Assembly: GCA_013397795.1 (NCBI GenBank)
Contig: VZTJ01002466.1
Location: 1,356,522-1,420,521, forward strand
Reading direction: 5' to 3'
Length of the DNA: 64,000 bases
Origin: Orthonyx spaldingii
Lineage: Eukaryota; Chordata; Aves; Passeriformes; Orthonychidae
Below, one piece after another: positions 63,301-64,000 of the stretch (the first letter of the stretch is position 1; every line of letters begins with the position of its first letter). The notes below the pieces were generated by a model. It was not told the DNA's origin. It ran no database searches and saw only the letters and a program-made list of their open reading frames with translations. The translations under genes and the position numbers were made by a program.

Positions 63301-64000
63301 AGAAATATGTCAAAAATGAATGTGGGGTGAACCGCAGTGAAAAGGTGGAGAGCAGGAGAGGCTGAGGCCTGGCCATGGGTGTTGAAGCAGGGTGGCTCAG
63401 CAGTGCCACAGCACAGCCATCCCTCCCCTTCCTGCACTGGCTGTCAGCACCAGGAGCACCCAGGACACAGGGGTGCAGCCCGAGGGCACGCAGGAGGCAG
63501 CACAGTGGGGGCAGACCCCAGCTGCTTTCACCCGGAGCTTGCAGGCCAAGCCGTCGTTGCACCAAGCGCTACACAGGGCAATTGCCCAGGGGGTTATCTC
63601 ATTTCCTAGGAAGGTTTGGCTGTTGGCCACACAATTCAAGTGCCACCAGTATCTGAGCACAATGAAAACTACCTTGGGTGCACCTGTGTGCCCACCTGGC
63701 ACACTCTCTTATCGCATGGGTTATCCACCTTGACAAGATAGGTCTATAATTGCCCAGGTGCCTTCCATTGCCCAGTACAGAGGCAAAAGATCTGATCAGA
63801 TGTTTCAGTTTGTCTGTCAGGGTGACAAGCAGCACCATGCAAAATTGTGCAAGCCAGCCCAAACACCAGAAACAACACGAACCTTAAAACAGAGATCCAC
63901 CTAACGATGTAAGGGACGAACCCGTCTAATTAAGGAGCTACAGCAGCCCTGGGCAGCAGGTAAAAACCACGGGGGATGGATTTCTGCTGCACCACATGCT
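57346..64000. other. Intergenic sequence to the right edge
   Basis: AT-rich, including a TAATTA-rich part near 58735-59110 and a 16-base poly(A) at 62519-62534. The GC content rises toward 63.3-64.0 kb, where overlapping open frames appear on both strands; this is expected by chance and none is recognised. No EHF-type ETS domain was found. Confidence 0.55.

Noticed and set aside
1..64000. CRISPR arrays, bacterial operons, tRNA or rRNA genes
   Set aside because: No spaced repeats, operon structure or tRNA/rRNA signatures were seen; the DNA is vertebrate.
27640..64000. EHF exons (ETS domain) expected downstream of APIP
   Set aside because: I looked for ETS-domain landmarks on both strands among the open frames and found none; the gene probably lies past the right edge.

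Overview
The window is nuclear DNA from a bird. Evidence: several CR1 retrotransposon copies ending in the ATTCT-type 3' repeat, avian-type endogenous retrovirus LTRs, and two split vertebrate genes with GT-AG introns and one CpG island. The species cannot be told from the sequence.

Layout. Positions 1-14662 (minus strand) hold the first three coding exons of PDHX, the E3-binding protein (component X) of the mitochondrial pyruvate dehydrogenase complex; the rest runs off the left edge. Positions 14937-25957 (plus strand) hold a complete seven-exon APIP (methylthioribulose-1-phosphate dehydratase, methionine salvage), 233 codons plus stop, with every expected zinc-binding and catalytic residue present. 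The two genes are head to head. Only 274 bases separate their start codons, inside a GC-rich island with a YY1-type motif over the PDHX start codon, so they almost certainly share a bidirectional promoter. The human genome has the same PDHX/APIP arrangement.

From about 27.6 kb to 64 kb I found no convincing gene. This is probably the spacer between APIP and the next gene (EHF in other vertebrates, not seen here). It contains CR1 copies (38.8-40.0, 47.2-49.1 and 57.3 kb), an LTR at 35.0-35.6 kb, an internally deleted relative of it at 50.1-50.3 kb, and AT-rich stretches that may be regulatory.

Main oddities: (1) a 1693-base direct duplication (11015-12707 and 12709-14401) joined by a single N at 12708, which looks like two overlapping contigs placed end to end; (2) a splice-acceptor-like site at 27191-27192 followed by an open frame to 27350 and a polyadenylation signal, which may be an undescribed terminal exon; (3) a 249-base solo LTR with a 6-base target duplication, in sense orientation 43 bases from a PDHX splice donor; (4) an in-frame upstream ATG that could lengthen APIP by 25 residues. 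No bacterial, CRISPR or other non-vertebrate system is present.
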